This document shows positions 1 through 7,980 of a stretch of 33,908 nt of DNA, piece by piece. The notes under the pieces are model-generated. The model saw nothing but the letters and a program-made list of their open reading frames with translations, searched no databases and was not told the origin of the DNA. The stretch is from Myxococcales bacterium (lineage in GTDB: Bacteria; Myxococcota_A; UBA9042; GCA-2863065): the NCBI GenBank assembly GCA_018780435.1, contig JADMJS010000441.1, positions 1-33,908 on the forward strand, written 5' to 3'. Made by a program: the position numbers and the translations under genes. Within the stretch, counting starts at the first letter, position 1; each line of letters opens with the position of its first letter.

Positions 1-418
1 AGCTGACGAGGCGGTTGCGGCGGCAGAAGTCGCAGAGCTTCTTCGAGAAGTGTTCGCCCGCCGTGCCGCCGACGAGCTGATCGATGGGGATGGCCTCGTT
101 GAAGATGCCTTCGAGCGCCATCACGTCGCCGTCGAGCCAGCTCGCGACGACGAAGTTGTATTCCTGATAGGCTTTGTCGAGCCGGTGGAGTGCCGTCAGG
201 GGCTCGTCGGCGACTTTACGAGCCTGGGGGTGGTCGGGGGAGTAGTAGCTCGACTGAAGTACGGCCCTACAGAGCTTCAGAATGAAGTCGGAGAGCAGGT
301 CGCGACTCTCGACTTCGCCTTCCGTGAGCTCTTGCCGCTTCTTGAAGCGGGGCAGCTCCTCGTGCTCAAACTGCTCGGCTTTGAGGAGGGGCTCGTTTCG
401 GTTCGGTAGCTCTGCCAT
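1..418 (-). CDS. Uncharacterised protein, N-terminal part (runs off left edge)
   Basis: Reading the minus strand from the ATG at 418 gives an open frame of 139 codons that continues past base 1. It begins MAELPNRNEPLLKAEQFEHE and contains LCRAVLQSSYYSPDHPQAR at about residue 50 and DFCRRNRLVS at the edge. The N-terminus is charged, with no signal peptide. The helix with 'YSPDHPQA' followed by a 'LD-G-V-A-EG' strand pattern resembles an N-terminal module I associate with large myxobacterial HEAT/TPR proteins, but I cannot name a family. An AGG-type ribosome site lies just upstream (GAGGCGGCC-ATG). It is downstream of the MFS gene on the same strand, 130 bases away. Overlapping frames on both strands here look like shadows. 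The reading is inferred from amino-acid composition and the good start. Confidence 0.72.
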   Translation of the reverse strand, partial: MAELPNRNEPLLKAEQFEHEELPRFKKRQELTEGEVESRDLLSDFILKLCRAVLQSSYYSPDHPQARKVADEPLTALHRLDKAYQEYNFVVASWLDGDVMALEGIFNEAIPIDQLVGGTAGEHFSKKLCDFCRRNRLVS

Positions 419-529
419 GGCCGCCTCATTGCCCCCATCCGGAGCTTCGGTGGAGTCCTGCGTCTCGCCTGAACACTGTCGTTCCAGTCTGCCCCAAGGG
501 CGGCCGCTTGCCCAGCGCCTTCTGCCCCA

Positions 530-546
530 GCCAGGCGACCCCTGGC
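530..546 (-). terminator. Small hairpin just after the MFS stop
   Basis: A perfect 6-bp stem, GCCAGG (530-535) and CCTGGC (541-546), with a 5-base loop, begins 2 bases after the MFS transporter stop codon (549-551) on the minus strand. No T-run follows, so it is a weak terminator or 3'-end stabiliser candidate only. Confidence 0.3.
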
Positions 547-548
547 CG

Positions 549-1820
549 CTACCCTTGCAGCCGGTCCAGCTTCCGAAGTCGCGGCGTGAGCGCGGCCGTG
601 ATCCCGACCGTCGCTACGGTCAAACAACCGCCGACGAGCACACTTGGGACGAGACCGAGAAGCCGCGCCGCGACCCCCGACTCGAAGGCGCCGAGCTCGT
701 TCGAGCTCCCGATGAAGAAGCTGTTCACGGCGAGGACTCGGCCCATCAGCTCAGGCGGGGTATGGACCTGAACGAGGGTCGCACGCAGCACCATCGACAC
801 GGAGTCGAGCGCACCACCGGCCGCCAGGAGCGCGAGGCTGAGCCAGAGGTACGGTGAGAGCGCGAAGGCGATCCAGGTGACGCCGAACGCAGCGACGCAA
901 CCGAAGAGCGTGATCCCGGTGCGCCGGAACGGGCCTTTTCGGGCCAGCCAGAGGCCCATGGCGAGGGCGCCTACCGCCGGGGCCGAGCGGAGCCAGCCGA
1001 CCGCCTCGGGGCCGGCGCCCAACACGTCGAGCGCGAAGGCCGGCAAGAGCGCCGTGGCGCCGCCGAAGAGGACGGCGAAGAGGTCGAGGCTGAGCGCGCC
1101 GAGCAGGATCTGGTTCGTGAAGACGAACCCGATCCCCTCCCGGAGGCTGCTCAAGATGGGCGCGACGTTCGGCGTCGGGCGGCGTGTCGATCGGATCACG
1201 ACGAGCCCCGAGAGCCCGAGCATGAAGCCGGCGGTCATGACGGTGTAGGTCCATATCGCTCCGACCTCGGCGTAGAGCAAGGTCCCGACGGCCGGGCCGC
1301 TGACGGTCGCGATCTGAAATAGATTCGTGCGCCACGTCGCGGCGTTCGTATAGAGCTCGCGAGGTACGAGCTCCGTGCCCAGCGCGGCGGCGGCGGGCCG
1401 AAACAACGCTCGCGCCGCGCCGGCCAGGGCTTGAATGGCAAGAAAGGGCAACGTGCTCGTGGGCTCCTCAAGGTTCACAAGGACCAGCCACAGAGCGCCG
1501 CTCGAGAGTCCCAACAGCCCAACGATACTGAGGATTCTGCGATCCCAGCGGTCGGAGGCCCAGCCGCCGAAGAGCGTGAGGGACAAGAAGGGGATCGCCT
1601 CCGCAAGGCCGACGAGGCCCACCTGCCACGCGGCGTCGCTCACGGACGACGTCCGCCTCGCCAGCTCGTAGACCTGAAGCCCGAGCACGGTGGTCTGGAT
1701 CTGCGTCGAGAGGAAGACGCCGAACATTCCTATCATGAGCGCTCGATACGCTGGAATACGCAGGGCGGCGTAGGGATCGGTGAGGGGCGGGCTTTCGGGG
1801 CTCGGAGGGGCGGTGCTCAA
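549..1820 (-). CDS. Major facilitator superfamily transporter (MFS_3/EntS-like)
   Basis: A 423-residue integral membrane protein with about 12 hydrophobic segments, the usual length for a drug:proton antiporter-type MFS permease. The motif-A loop GGWASDRWDRR lies at residues 85-95 between segments 2 and 3, and a polar central loop (STRRPTPNVAPIL) separates the two halves. The line YRALMIGMFGVFLSTQIQTT near the N-terminus is typical of the MFS_3 (EntS-like exporter) group. The substrate cannot be read from sequence. The apparent start is TTG at 1820 with no clear ribosome site, so a downstream start such as the ATG of MIGM would be an alternative; the cytosolic N-tail favours the longer form. 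It is divergent from the gene at 1917 across 96 bases. Confidence 0.9.
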   Translation of the reverse strand: MSTAPPSPESPPLTDPYAALRIPAYRALMIGMFGVFLSTQIQTTVLGLQVYELARRTSSVSDAAWQVGLVGLAEAIPFLSLTLFGGWASDRWDRRILSIVGLLGLSSGALWLVLVNLEEPTSTLPFLAIQALAGAARALFRPAAAALGTELVPRELYTNAATWRTNLFQIATVSGPAVGTLLYAEVGAIWTYTVMTAGFMLGLSGLVVIRSTRRPTPNVAPILSSLREGIGFVFTNQILLGALSLDLFAVLFGGATALLPAFALDVLGAGPEAVGWLRSAPAVGALAMGLWLARKGPFRRTGITLFGCVAAFGVTWIAFALSPYLWLSLALLAAGGALDSVSMVLRATLVQVHTPPELMGRVLAVNSFFIGSSNELGAFESGVAARLLGLVPSVLVGGCLTVATVGITAALTPRLRKLDRLQG

Positions 1821-1916
1821 GGGCCGCAGTCAAGCGGCGAGGGCCCCTCGGGTCAAGCACGGAGTCGCGCTGTCTCGTTCTTTCCATGCGGTCGCCGAAT
1901 CGGCATAAGGGTGGGT

Positions 1917-3116
1917 ATGTACTCCCGATTCGAACACGCCTCGGGGCGACCGGTCGCGCCAATTGCATGGGCGCTGGCGCTGCTCCTGGCGGCGCCCTTG
2001 GCGCTCGCGTCCGGTACGGGCCTCGTAGTCACCGTGGGAGACATCGACGTGGCCGGCCTCCCCGTCTCGTATTGCCCATCGGAGCTCGGGGCCGTCGCGT
2101 CACCCAATGATGCCGTGGCGCTCGATCCTCGCTTCGCCGAAGCCGAGGCCCGCTTCGCCGCCGACCCCGATCTCACCGCCTGCCTCGCGCTCACGAGCGC
2201 CGCCGTGTCCGCGACTCGAAGCGCGCCCGGCGGCCCCCCGTCGCTCGTGGCCGCGCTCGCGTCCGCGGCGCACATCGCCTTCAGCGCCGGCGACCCCGAG
2301 CTGGCGGAATCCGTGGTCGCGCTCCTCGTGGAACGTGCGCCCGCCGTCAGCCTCGATCCGCAGCGCCACTCTCCCGACGTCATCGAAGCCGTGGAACGGG
2401 CGCGGGGACCCCTTGGGCCACTCCTCACCGTCAATGTCGAAGGTGCCCCGGGGGAGGAGGCGCCTACAAGCTGCGGGCTCGACGTCGGCGTGCAGTCACT
2501 GGGGCTCGCAACGCGGCTCCCGGAACGCGCCGTGGCCGCAGTCCTCCACTGCGGCACCGAGCGGGCCTCGCTGGTCGGCATCGGCACGGGCGCCGTCGCG
2601 GTTCCGGCGTGGCGGCTCGGTGCCGCGTTCGTCGACGGTCGTGTTCGCGTCTCCTCGGCCGCCCGCGCCGAGCAGCTCTCGTCCGCGTTGCTGACCTCAG
2701 GCGTCGTGCCGTGGGCCCTCGTGTTGGCACGCGCGGCGAGCGGCGGCATCGAGGCCCGCCTCCATCGGGACGGCCGCGTTGACCGCCTCGTCGGCGACCC
2801 TTCGGACCTCGCCGGAAAGGTCGACGCCATCCTCGCGGACGAGAGCCGACCCTTCGCCGAGGCCGCGGCGGCGACGTCGGCTGGGACGGCGTGGTGGCAC
2901 TGGGGCCTCATCGGCCTCGGCGCCGCGGCCCTCGTGGCCGGCGGCGTGCTGAACGGCCTCGCGGCGGAGCAGGTGGAGTCGGAGCTGAACGCCGGGGAGG
3001 ACGTCTGGGACGACGTCGAGGCCAGGACGATCGGCTACTGGTCGCTCTACGGCGCGGGCGCGGCGCTCTCTCTGACCGGGACTATCTTCGCGGCCATCGA
3101 CGCGGCCGGCGACTGA
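1917..3116 (+). CDS. Exported protein with two C-terminal membrane segments
   Basis: The open frame extends upstream to 1431, but that part is shadow of the MFS gene; the ATG at 1917 gives 399 residues starting with a signal sequence (hydrophobic core WALALLLAAPLALA at about residues 18-31). The mature part is Ala-rich and helical to about residue 110, then shows a beta-type segment with LLTVNVEGAPG and a conserved-looking Cys pair. Two C-terminal membrane segments (about 325-342 and 370-392) flank an acidic loop (VESELNAGEDVWDDVEAR). This layout, an exported domain followed by membrane-loop-membrane, matches many myxobacterial PEGA-type envelope proteins and recurs in the gene at 31252. No enzyme motif is visible. 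A GTG at 1911 is a possible alternative start. Confidence 0.8.
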   Translation: MYSRFEHASGRPVAPIAWALALLLAAPLALASGTGLVVTVGDIDVAGLPVSYCPSELGAVASPNDAVALDPRFAEAEARFAADPDLTACLALTSAAVSATRSAPGGPPSLVAALASAAHIAFSAGDPELAESVVALLVERAPAVSLDPQRHSPDVIEAVERARGPLGPLLTVNVEGAPGEEAPTSCGLDVGVQSLGLATRLPERAVAAVLHCGTERASLVGIGTGAVAVPAWRLGAAFVDGRVRVSSAARAEQLSSALLTSGVVPWALVLARAASGGIEARLHRDGRVDRLVGDPSDLAGKVDAILADESRPFAEAAAATSAGTAWWHWGLIGLGAAALVAGGVLNGLAAEQVESELNAGEDVWDDVEARTIGYWSLYGAGAALSLTGTIFAAIDAAGD

Positions 3117-3255
3117 CGCCGCCCACTGACCCGTTCTGTCGACGAGCGACGTCGCCTCGCCCCTCCGAAAGTGGCGATTCCGACTTGAGATTACGCCGAC
3201 CTTGCTGCACTTTGCACCGCCTGAACCACAATCCCGCCCTGACGAGGGTGTGCCC

Positions 3256-4932
3256 ATGAGGAGCGCCATGACCGCCGAGAAGCTGATCCTCGACTACGTC
3301 TACGACAAGGAAGTCGCCCTCGCGAACACGGTCTACCTGACCCAGCCCATCGGCGGTGGCGCGACCAAGGACTACACCTGGGCGCAGGTTCTCAGCGAAG
3401 CTCGCCGCATGGCCGCGCACCTCCAGAGCCTCGGCCTGCAGCGCGGAGACAAGGTCGCGCTCCTGTCGAAGAACTGCGCTCACTTCGTCATGACCGAGCT
3501 CGCCATTTGGATCGGCGGCTTCACGACGGTCGCAATCTTCCCGACCGAAGGCGCCGACACCGTGCGCTACGTGCTCGACCACAGCGATGCCAAGCTGCTC
3601 TTCGTCGGCAAGCTCGATACGTGGGCCCAGCAGGAGCCTGGCGTCCCGGCCGACATGCCCCGCATCGCGTTCCCGCTCGCGCCGAAGACCACGTACGACA
3701 CCTGGGACGCCATCGTCGCACGCACGGCCCCCATCGAAGGGCGGCCGGCGCGGCAGCCGGACGAGCTGGCCATGCTCATCTACACGTCGGGCTCGACCGG
3801 CCAGCCGAAAGGCGTCATGCACTGTTTCCGCGCCGTCACGCGCGCCAGCGAAGGCATCGTGGGGCGAATCGGAACGAACGGCCAAGATCGAGGGCTCTCC
3901 TACCTGCCGCTCGCGCATGTCTTTGAGCGTGCGTACCTCGAGTGTGCGACGCTCGTCGGCGGCGGACACATCTTCTTCGCCGAGTCGCTCGAGACCTTCG
4001 TTGCCGATCTCAAGCGCGCCCGCCCGACCATCTTCATCTCGGTGCCGCGCCTCTGGCTCAAGTTCCAGGCTGGCGTGTTCACGAAGATGCCGCCCAAGAA
4101 GCTCGACTTCATGCTGAAGATCCCGATCCTCGGCAAGATCGTGGCCAAGAAGGTCCTCACCGGCCTCGGCCTCGACTCGGTGCGCCTCGCCGGCTCCGGT
4201 TCCGCACCGATCCCGGCCGAGCTCATTAGCTGGTACCGCCGCCTCGGGCTCAACCTGCTCGAGGGCTACGCGATGAGCGAGGACTTCGCGTACTCCCACA
4301 TCTCGTCAGTCGAAAAGAACCTGCCGGGATATGTCGGTGTGCCGCTCCCGGGCGTCGAGGTGAAGATCAGCGACGAAGGCGAGGTGCTCATCAAGTCGGC
4401 CGGCAGGATGGTCGGCTACTACAAGCGCCCCGACCTCGACGCCGAAGCCTTCACCGCGGACGGGTTCTTCCGCACCGGTGACAAAGGTGAACGCCGTCCC
4501 GACGGTCTTCTCCGGCTCACGGGACGCATCAAGGAGCTCTTCAAGACCTCGAAGGGCAAGTACGTCGCGCCCGCGCCCATCGAGAATCGCCTCAATGAAC
4601 ACCCCCTCATCGAGATGTCCTGCGTCTCGGGCAGCGGACAGCCGGCCGCCTACGCGCTCATCGTCCTCGCTGAAGACATCCGCGGAAAGGTGAACGATCC
4701 CGCCGAGAAGCAGCGAATCGAGACCGAGCTCGCCGCGTGGCTGAAGCAGGTCAACTCCGGGCTCTCGAACTACGAGGAGATGGCGGTCTTCGTCATCGTC
4801 TCGCAGCCGTGGTCCATCGAGAACGGCATGCTCACGCCCACCATGAAGATCAAGCGTTCCCGCATCGAAGCCGACGTGGCCGACAAGGTCGACGGTTGGT
4901 ACGCCGCCAAGAAGCCCGTTGTTTGGGGGTAA
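3256..4932 (+). CDS. Long-chain acyl-CoA synthetase (AMP-binding family)
   Basis: Adenylate-forming enzyme that activates a fatty acid with ATP to acyl-AMP and then acyl-CoA. Family motifs are intact: the phosphate loop YTSGSTGQPKG at about 176-186, GYAMSE at 337-342, RTGDKGE at about 406-412 with the ribose-binding Asp, and the hinge and C-terminal lysine region TGRIKELFKTSKGKYVAP near 422-440. This last form (KTSKGKYVAP-IEN) is characteristic of the long-chain FACL branch rather than acetyl-CoA or 4-coumarate synthetases. Length is 558 residues. The start at ATG 3256 is chosen because GAGGG lies 8 bases upstream; the frame is open to 3202. The stop codon TAA (4930-4932) is the first base triplet of the large inverted repeat at 4930-5104. 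No fatty-acid partner gene is adjacent. Confidence 0.93.
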   Translation: MRSAMTAEKLILDYVYDKEVALANTVYLTQPIGGGATKDYTWAQVLSEARRMAAHLQSLGLQRGDKVALLSKNCAHFVMTELAIWIGGFTTVAIFPTEGADTVRYVLDHSDAKLLFVGKLDTWAQQEPGVPADMPRIAFPLAPKTTYDTWDAIVARTAPIEGRPARQPDELAMLIYTSGSTGQPKGVMHCFRAVTRASEGIVGRIGTNGQDRGLSYLPLAHVFERAYLECATLVGGGHIFFAESLETFVADLKRARPTIFISVPRLWLKFQAGVFTKMPPKKLDFMLKIPILGKIVAKKVLTGLGLDSVRLAGSGSAPIPAELISWYRRLGLNLLEGYAMSEDFAYSHISSVEKNLPGYVGVPLPGVEVKISDEGEVLIKSAGRMVGYYKRPDLDAEAFTADGFFRTGDKGERRPDGLLRLTGRIKELFKTSKGKYVAPAPIENRLNEHPLIEMSCVSGSGQPAAYALIVLAEDIRGKVNDPAEKQRIETELAAWLKQVNSGLSNYEEMAVFVIVSQPWSIENGMLTPTMKIKRSRIEADVADKVDGWYAAKKPVVWG

Positions 4933-5104
4933 GGGCTCGGTCGAAAATAAGTGGGAGGGTTGGCCGCGCCGCGCCCCGCCCGGCCCCTTCCAAGTCCGAA
5001 GACATACTCCCCGTATTTCGAGGCAGACGTTTCCTACTTGGAACGAGCCGGGCGGGGATGCGGCGCGAGGCAAACCGAATCACTTATTTTCGACCGAGCC
5101 CTTA
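4930..5104. repeat. 175-bp inverted repeat carrying both convergent stop codons
   Basis: The outer 24 bases on each side are a perfect inverted match (4930-4953 against 5081-5104; core GGCTCGGTCGAAAATAAGTG). Inside, the arms stay alignable with small gaps through CGCCCGGC and end in another perfect pair, TTCCAAGT (4988-4995) and ACTTGGAA (5036-5043), leaving about 40 bases in the middle. The left end TAA is the stop of the acyl-CoA synthetase and the right end TTA is the stop of the convergent gene at 5102. The AT-rich core stands out from the surroundings. It could be a non-autonomous mobile element (MITE-like), or an unusually long bidirectional terminator. I saw no second copy in the window. 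Confidence 0.88.
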
Positions 5105-5665
5105 ATCCGCGACCCGCCAGCCGAGCCCGAGCATCAAGTAGTACTCCGTGATGCCTTCGGGCACGGCCGGCAGGATGGCGCGGTACTCGACCGTGAGCGC
5201 CGCGTGATCGTCGTCCTCACCCGTGGGTGAGACCGCGATGTCGACACCCAGGCTCATCACGAGGCCAGCGCGGAATACGGCGTCCACGAGGCCGCCGATG
5301 AGTCCGCCGATGCCGAGGTGGAAGTCGATGGCGTGAAATCGTTCGTCGTCGGCCCAGGTGATGGGCCGAAGCTGGACTTGGCCGAGGTAGTAGCCGCCAT
5401 CTTGGAGCGAGTCGTCGAGTGCAGTGCGCTCCCAGCCGATCGCGGCCGTGAGACCGAAGCCGAAGAGCGACGCGGCGGCGTGCAGCTCGAGCCCACCGAA
5501 CGCGCGGGCTTCGGGCATGCTCACGAAGATCGACAGCGACGCCTGTGGGTCAAAGTCGAGTCCGTGCATCGCTCGGGCAGGGCGCGCGCTCCCGAGGGCC
5601 GCCAGAGTGACGCACGCGGCCGCGAACCGGCGCAGATGAACGAAGCGGTGTAAGGTCGAGTTCAC
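5102..5665 (-). CDS. Small exported protein, probable outer-membrane barrel
   Basis: The GTG at 5665 is preferred (187 residues): AGGA sits 7 bases upstream, and it places a signal peptide at the N-terminus (RRFAAACVTLAALG, cleavage likely after ARA near residue 32). The frame opens further to 5785, but that would bury the signal. The mature part alternates hydrophobic and polar residues in short strands rich in Gly and aromatics (FGLTAAIGWER, YYLGQVQLRPI, YYLMLGLGWRV), and it ends in a strand, as outer-membrane beta-barrels do. No named family recognised. It is divergent from the methyltransferase at 5694 with only 28 bases between, and convergent with the acyl-CoA synthetase. Its stop codon lies inside the inverted repeat. 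Confidence 0.75.
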   Translation of the reverse strand: MNSTLHRFVHLRRFAAACVTLAALGSARPARAMHGLDFDPQASLSIFVSMPEARAFGGLELHAAASLFGFGLTAAIGWERTALDDSLQDGGYYLGQVQLRPITWADDERFHAIDFHLGIGGLIGGLVDAVFRAGLVMSLGVDIAVSPTGEDDDHAALTVEYRAILPAVPEGITEYYLMLGLGWRVAD

Positions 5666-5693
5666 TCCCCATCCTGGCCAGGAGTTAGGGCGA

Positions 5694-6728
5694 TTGGCAA
5701 CTTCCGAGCACCGAGAGGTGGCGTCAAACACGATGGATCCGGGCGCCTCTACCGAGACGCGCCGACGTTGGCAGGCCGAGTTCACGGCCCTCGCAACGGA
5801 CTATTGGACTCCGGACCGCACGGCGTCGCTCTTGCGCGGGAAGTCCGTGGCGCTTCTCCCCGGCGAGTCTCCCGTGCTCCTCCGCGCGCTCGGGCTCCTG
5901 CATCGGGACGCGTCCATGCCACCGGCACAGGTCCGGAAGTACTTTCAAATCAACCACATGGTGGCGACACTTCGGCCAGCGCTCCGGGAGCTCAGCGGGC
6001 GTTACGGGCCTCTGAATCTCATCGACGCTGGTTGCGGTCGTTCGTATTTGAGCTTGCTCCTCGCTGAGTGTTTTCGAGAGCGCGAGGGCGCACCGGACGG
6101 CGCGCCACTTCGAATCCTCGGCATCGACCGCGATCCGGCCGTCATCGAACAATGCCGCCGACGGGCGACAGCGGCCGGACTCGAAGCGAGCTCGGGCTTC
6201 CTCGCGGCCTCGCTCCGGGACGTCGACGCCGCCGAAGCGTGGCGAAGGTCTTTCGGGGAGCCCGCCGAGATCCACGGGGTCGTTGCGCTACACGCCTGCG
6301 ACACCGCGACCTGTGACGCTATCGCGCTGGGCGTACGGCTCGCCGTCCCACTCATCGCGGTCGCGCCGTGTTGCCAAGCCGAGCTCGGCCGAGGGTGGGC
6401 GGGGCTCGCCGACGCGCGCCAAACCGGGGCCTTCGCGCCGATCTGGGGCGCGCCTCAACTGCGCCGCCAGCTCGCAGCCCAGCTCACCGACGCCATGCGC
6501 GTTCAGCTCCTCGAAGCCGTGGGCTACGAGGTAAGGCCGACCGAGTTCGTGCCGTCTGAGCACACTCCCAAGAACACGCTGCTCCGGGCGATGCGGCGTT
6601 GCGATCGGGATGACGCGGCGTGGGAGCGCTACGACGCGCTGGTGGCCGCGACCGGCGGGGTAGGACTTGGGCTCGCGACGTCGCTACGCGGCGCCGTCAA
6701 GGACGGTCGTTCTTCGCCCCTTCCGTGA
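5694..6728 (+). CDS. SAM-dependent methyltransferase (PF13679 / Methyltransf_32 type)
   Basis: Class I methyltransferase, 344 residues. The pattern KYFQINHM (82-89), DAGCGRSYLSLLLA (111 onward, the SAM-binding loop), LGIDRDP (acidic residue contacting SAM ribose), VVALHACDTATCDAI and IAVAPCCQAEL, then PSEHTPKNTLLRA, is the signature of the Methyltransf_32 family, which includes METTL25 and GSTCD-like proteins and bacterial homologues. The substrate is unknown; rRNA or tRNA is a guess only. Start: TTG at 5694 with GGAG 9 bases upstream; an ATG at 5733 is the alternative and would lose only a non-conserved tail. The 3' end overlaps the convergent NADH dehydrogenase gene by 32 bases. Confidence 0.85.
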   Translation: MATSEHREVASNTMDPGASTETRRRWQAEFTALATDYWTPDRTASLLRGKSVALLPGESPVLLRALGLLHRDASMPPAQVRKYFQINHMVATLRPALRELSGRYGPLNLIDAGCGRSYLSLLLAECFREREGAPDGAPLRILGIDRDPAVIEQCRRRATAAGLEASSGFLAASLRDVDAAEAWRRSFGEPAEIHGVVALHACDTATCDAIALGVRLAVPLIAVAPCCQAELGRGWAGLADARQTGAFAPIWGAPQLRRQLAAQLTDAMRVQLLEAVGYEVRPTEFVPSEHTPKNTLLRAMRRCDRDDAAWERYDALVAATGGVGLGLATSLRGAVKDGRSSPLP

Positions 6729-7980
6729 GCACGATGCGGGCGCCGCGCTGAAAGGTGAAGTACGCCCAGGCCCAGTTGATGAACACGCTGATGCGGTTCT
6801 TGAAGCCAATTAGGAACAAGATGTGGACGAAGAGCCACAGAAGCCAGGCAAGAAAGCCCGACAGGCGTAGCTTGCCGACCTGAGCGATGGCCCGCTTTCG
6901 GCCGATGGTCGCGAGGGAGCCCTTGTCCGTGTAGCGGAAGGGCGTCGTCGCGCGGCCTTGCAGTCGGGCGAGGGCGTTCTGCGCCGCCAACTTGCCGCTC
7001 TGAATGGCGACCTGGGCCACGCCGGGGAGCGCCTGGCCATCTTGCTCCATCGCGATGAGGTCGCCGACGGCGTAGATCTCGGTGTGAGCCGGCACGGACA
7101 GGTCGGGCGCGACCTTCACGCGCCCGAGGCGGTCCGTCTCGCCACCGAGCTGCGCGCCGAGGGGCGACGCGGCGATGCCCGCGGCCCACACGACCGTCTC
7201 GGCATTGATTCGTTCGCCCGAACCGAGCTGCACGCCGCGCTCGTCGACCAAGGTCACGCGTTCGCCCAGCCGCACTTCCACACCGAGGTCCATGAGCGAC
7301 GCCTTGGCCTTCTCGGACAGCTCTGGCGCATAGCTGGCCAGCACGCGAGGCCCCCCTTCGATGAGGACGACGCGTGAGGAGCGGGTGTCGATGCGACGAA
7401 AGTCGCCGGAGAGGGTCTGACGTGCGATCTCGGCGATGGCGCCGGCCATCTCGACGCCCGTGGGTCCGGCGCCGACGATGACGAAGGTGAGCGCCGCTGC
7501 CTTGCGAGCGGGGTCCACCTCACGTTCGGCGTGTTCGAAGGCGAGGAGCGTGCGGCTCCGAATCGCCATGGCGTCTTCGAGGTTCTTGAGTCCCGGCGCG
7601 TACTTCTCCCATTCCGGGTGACCGAAGTAGTCGTGACGCACGCCCGCGGCGACGATCAGCGCGTCGTAGTCGAGCGGCGGGAGTTCGCCGTGCAGCTCGA
7701 CGCGGCGCTGGGCCGGGTCGATGCGCAGCACCTCGGCGAGGAGCACTGTCGTGTTCGGGTTGCGGCCGATGATCTTGCGGATCGGTGACGCGATGTCCGT
7801 CGCCGCGAGCCCCGCCGTCGCGACCTGATAGAGCAGCGGCTGGAAGAGGTGGTGGTTACGGCGGTCGACGAGCGTGACGTCGACGTCCGCGCGACGGAGC
7901 GTCTTGGCTGCGTAGAGGCCGCCAAAGCCGCCGCCGATGATGACGACGTGGGGACGGCGTTTGGAGGTGGGTTCAGCCAC
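6697..7980 (-). CDS. ndh: Type II NADH:quinone oxidoreductase (NDH-2)
   Basis: Non-proton-pumping NADH dehydrogenase: oxidises NADH via FAD and reduces membrane quinone. The FAD Rossmann motif HVVIIGGGFGGL lies at residues 11-22, the second (NADH) motif FVIVGAGPTGVEMAG at about 166-180, and the FAD-binding IYAVGDL near the C-terminal third, followed by the quinone-site segment AQVAIQSGKLAAQN. A hydrophobic C-terminal stretch (FLAWLLWLFVHILFLIGF) followed by aromatic residues is the membrane anchor. Length 427 fits the family. The GTG at 7980 is chosen because it sits just before the Rossmann fold and overlaps the HEAT gene's stop by 8 bases, suggesting translational coupling; an ATG at 8004 is possible. 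Being last in a sigma-factor operon is unusual for this enzyme. Confidence 0.95.
   Translation of the reverse strand: MAEPTSKRRPHVVIIGGGFGGLYAAKTLRRADVDVTLVDRRNHHLFQPLLYQVATAGLAATDIASPIRKIIGRNPNTTVLLAEVLRIDPAQRRVELHGELPPLDYDALIVAAGVRHDYFGHPEWEKYAPGLKNLEDAMAIRSRTLLAFEHAEREVDPARKAAALTFVIVGAGPTGVEMAGAIAEIARQTLSGDFRRIDTRSSRVVLIEGGPRVLASYAPELSEKAKASLMDLGVEVRLGERVTLVDERGVQLGSGERINAETVVWAAGIAASPLGAQLGGETDRLGRVKVAPDLSVPAHTEIYAVGDLIAMEQDGQALPGVAQVAIQSGKLAAQNALARLQGRATTPFRYTDKGSLATIGRKRAIAQVGKLRLSGFLAWLLWLFVHILFLIGFKNRISVFINWAWAYFTFQRGARIVLTEGAKNDRP

Noticed and set aside
3082..4299. 405-codon minus-strand open frame over the acyl-CoA synthetase
   Set aside because: Antisense shadow: high Arg/Glu/Asp/Leu without domain, opposite a gene with all family motifs.
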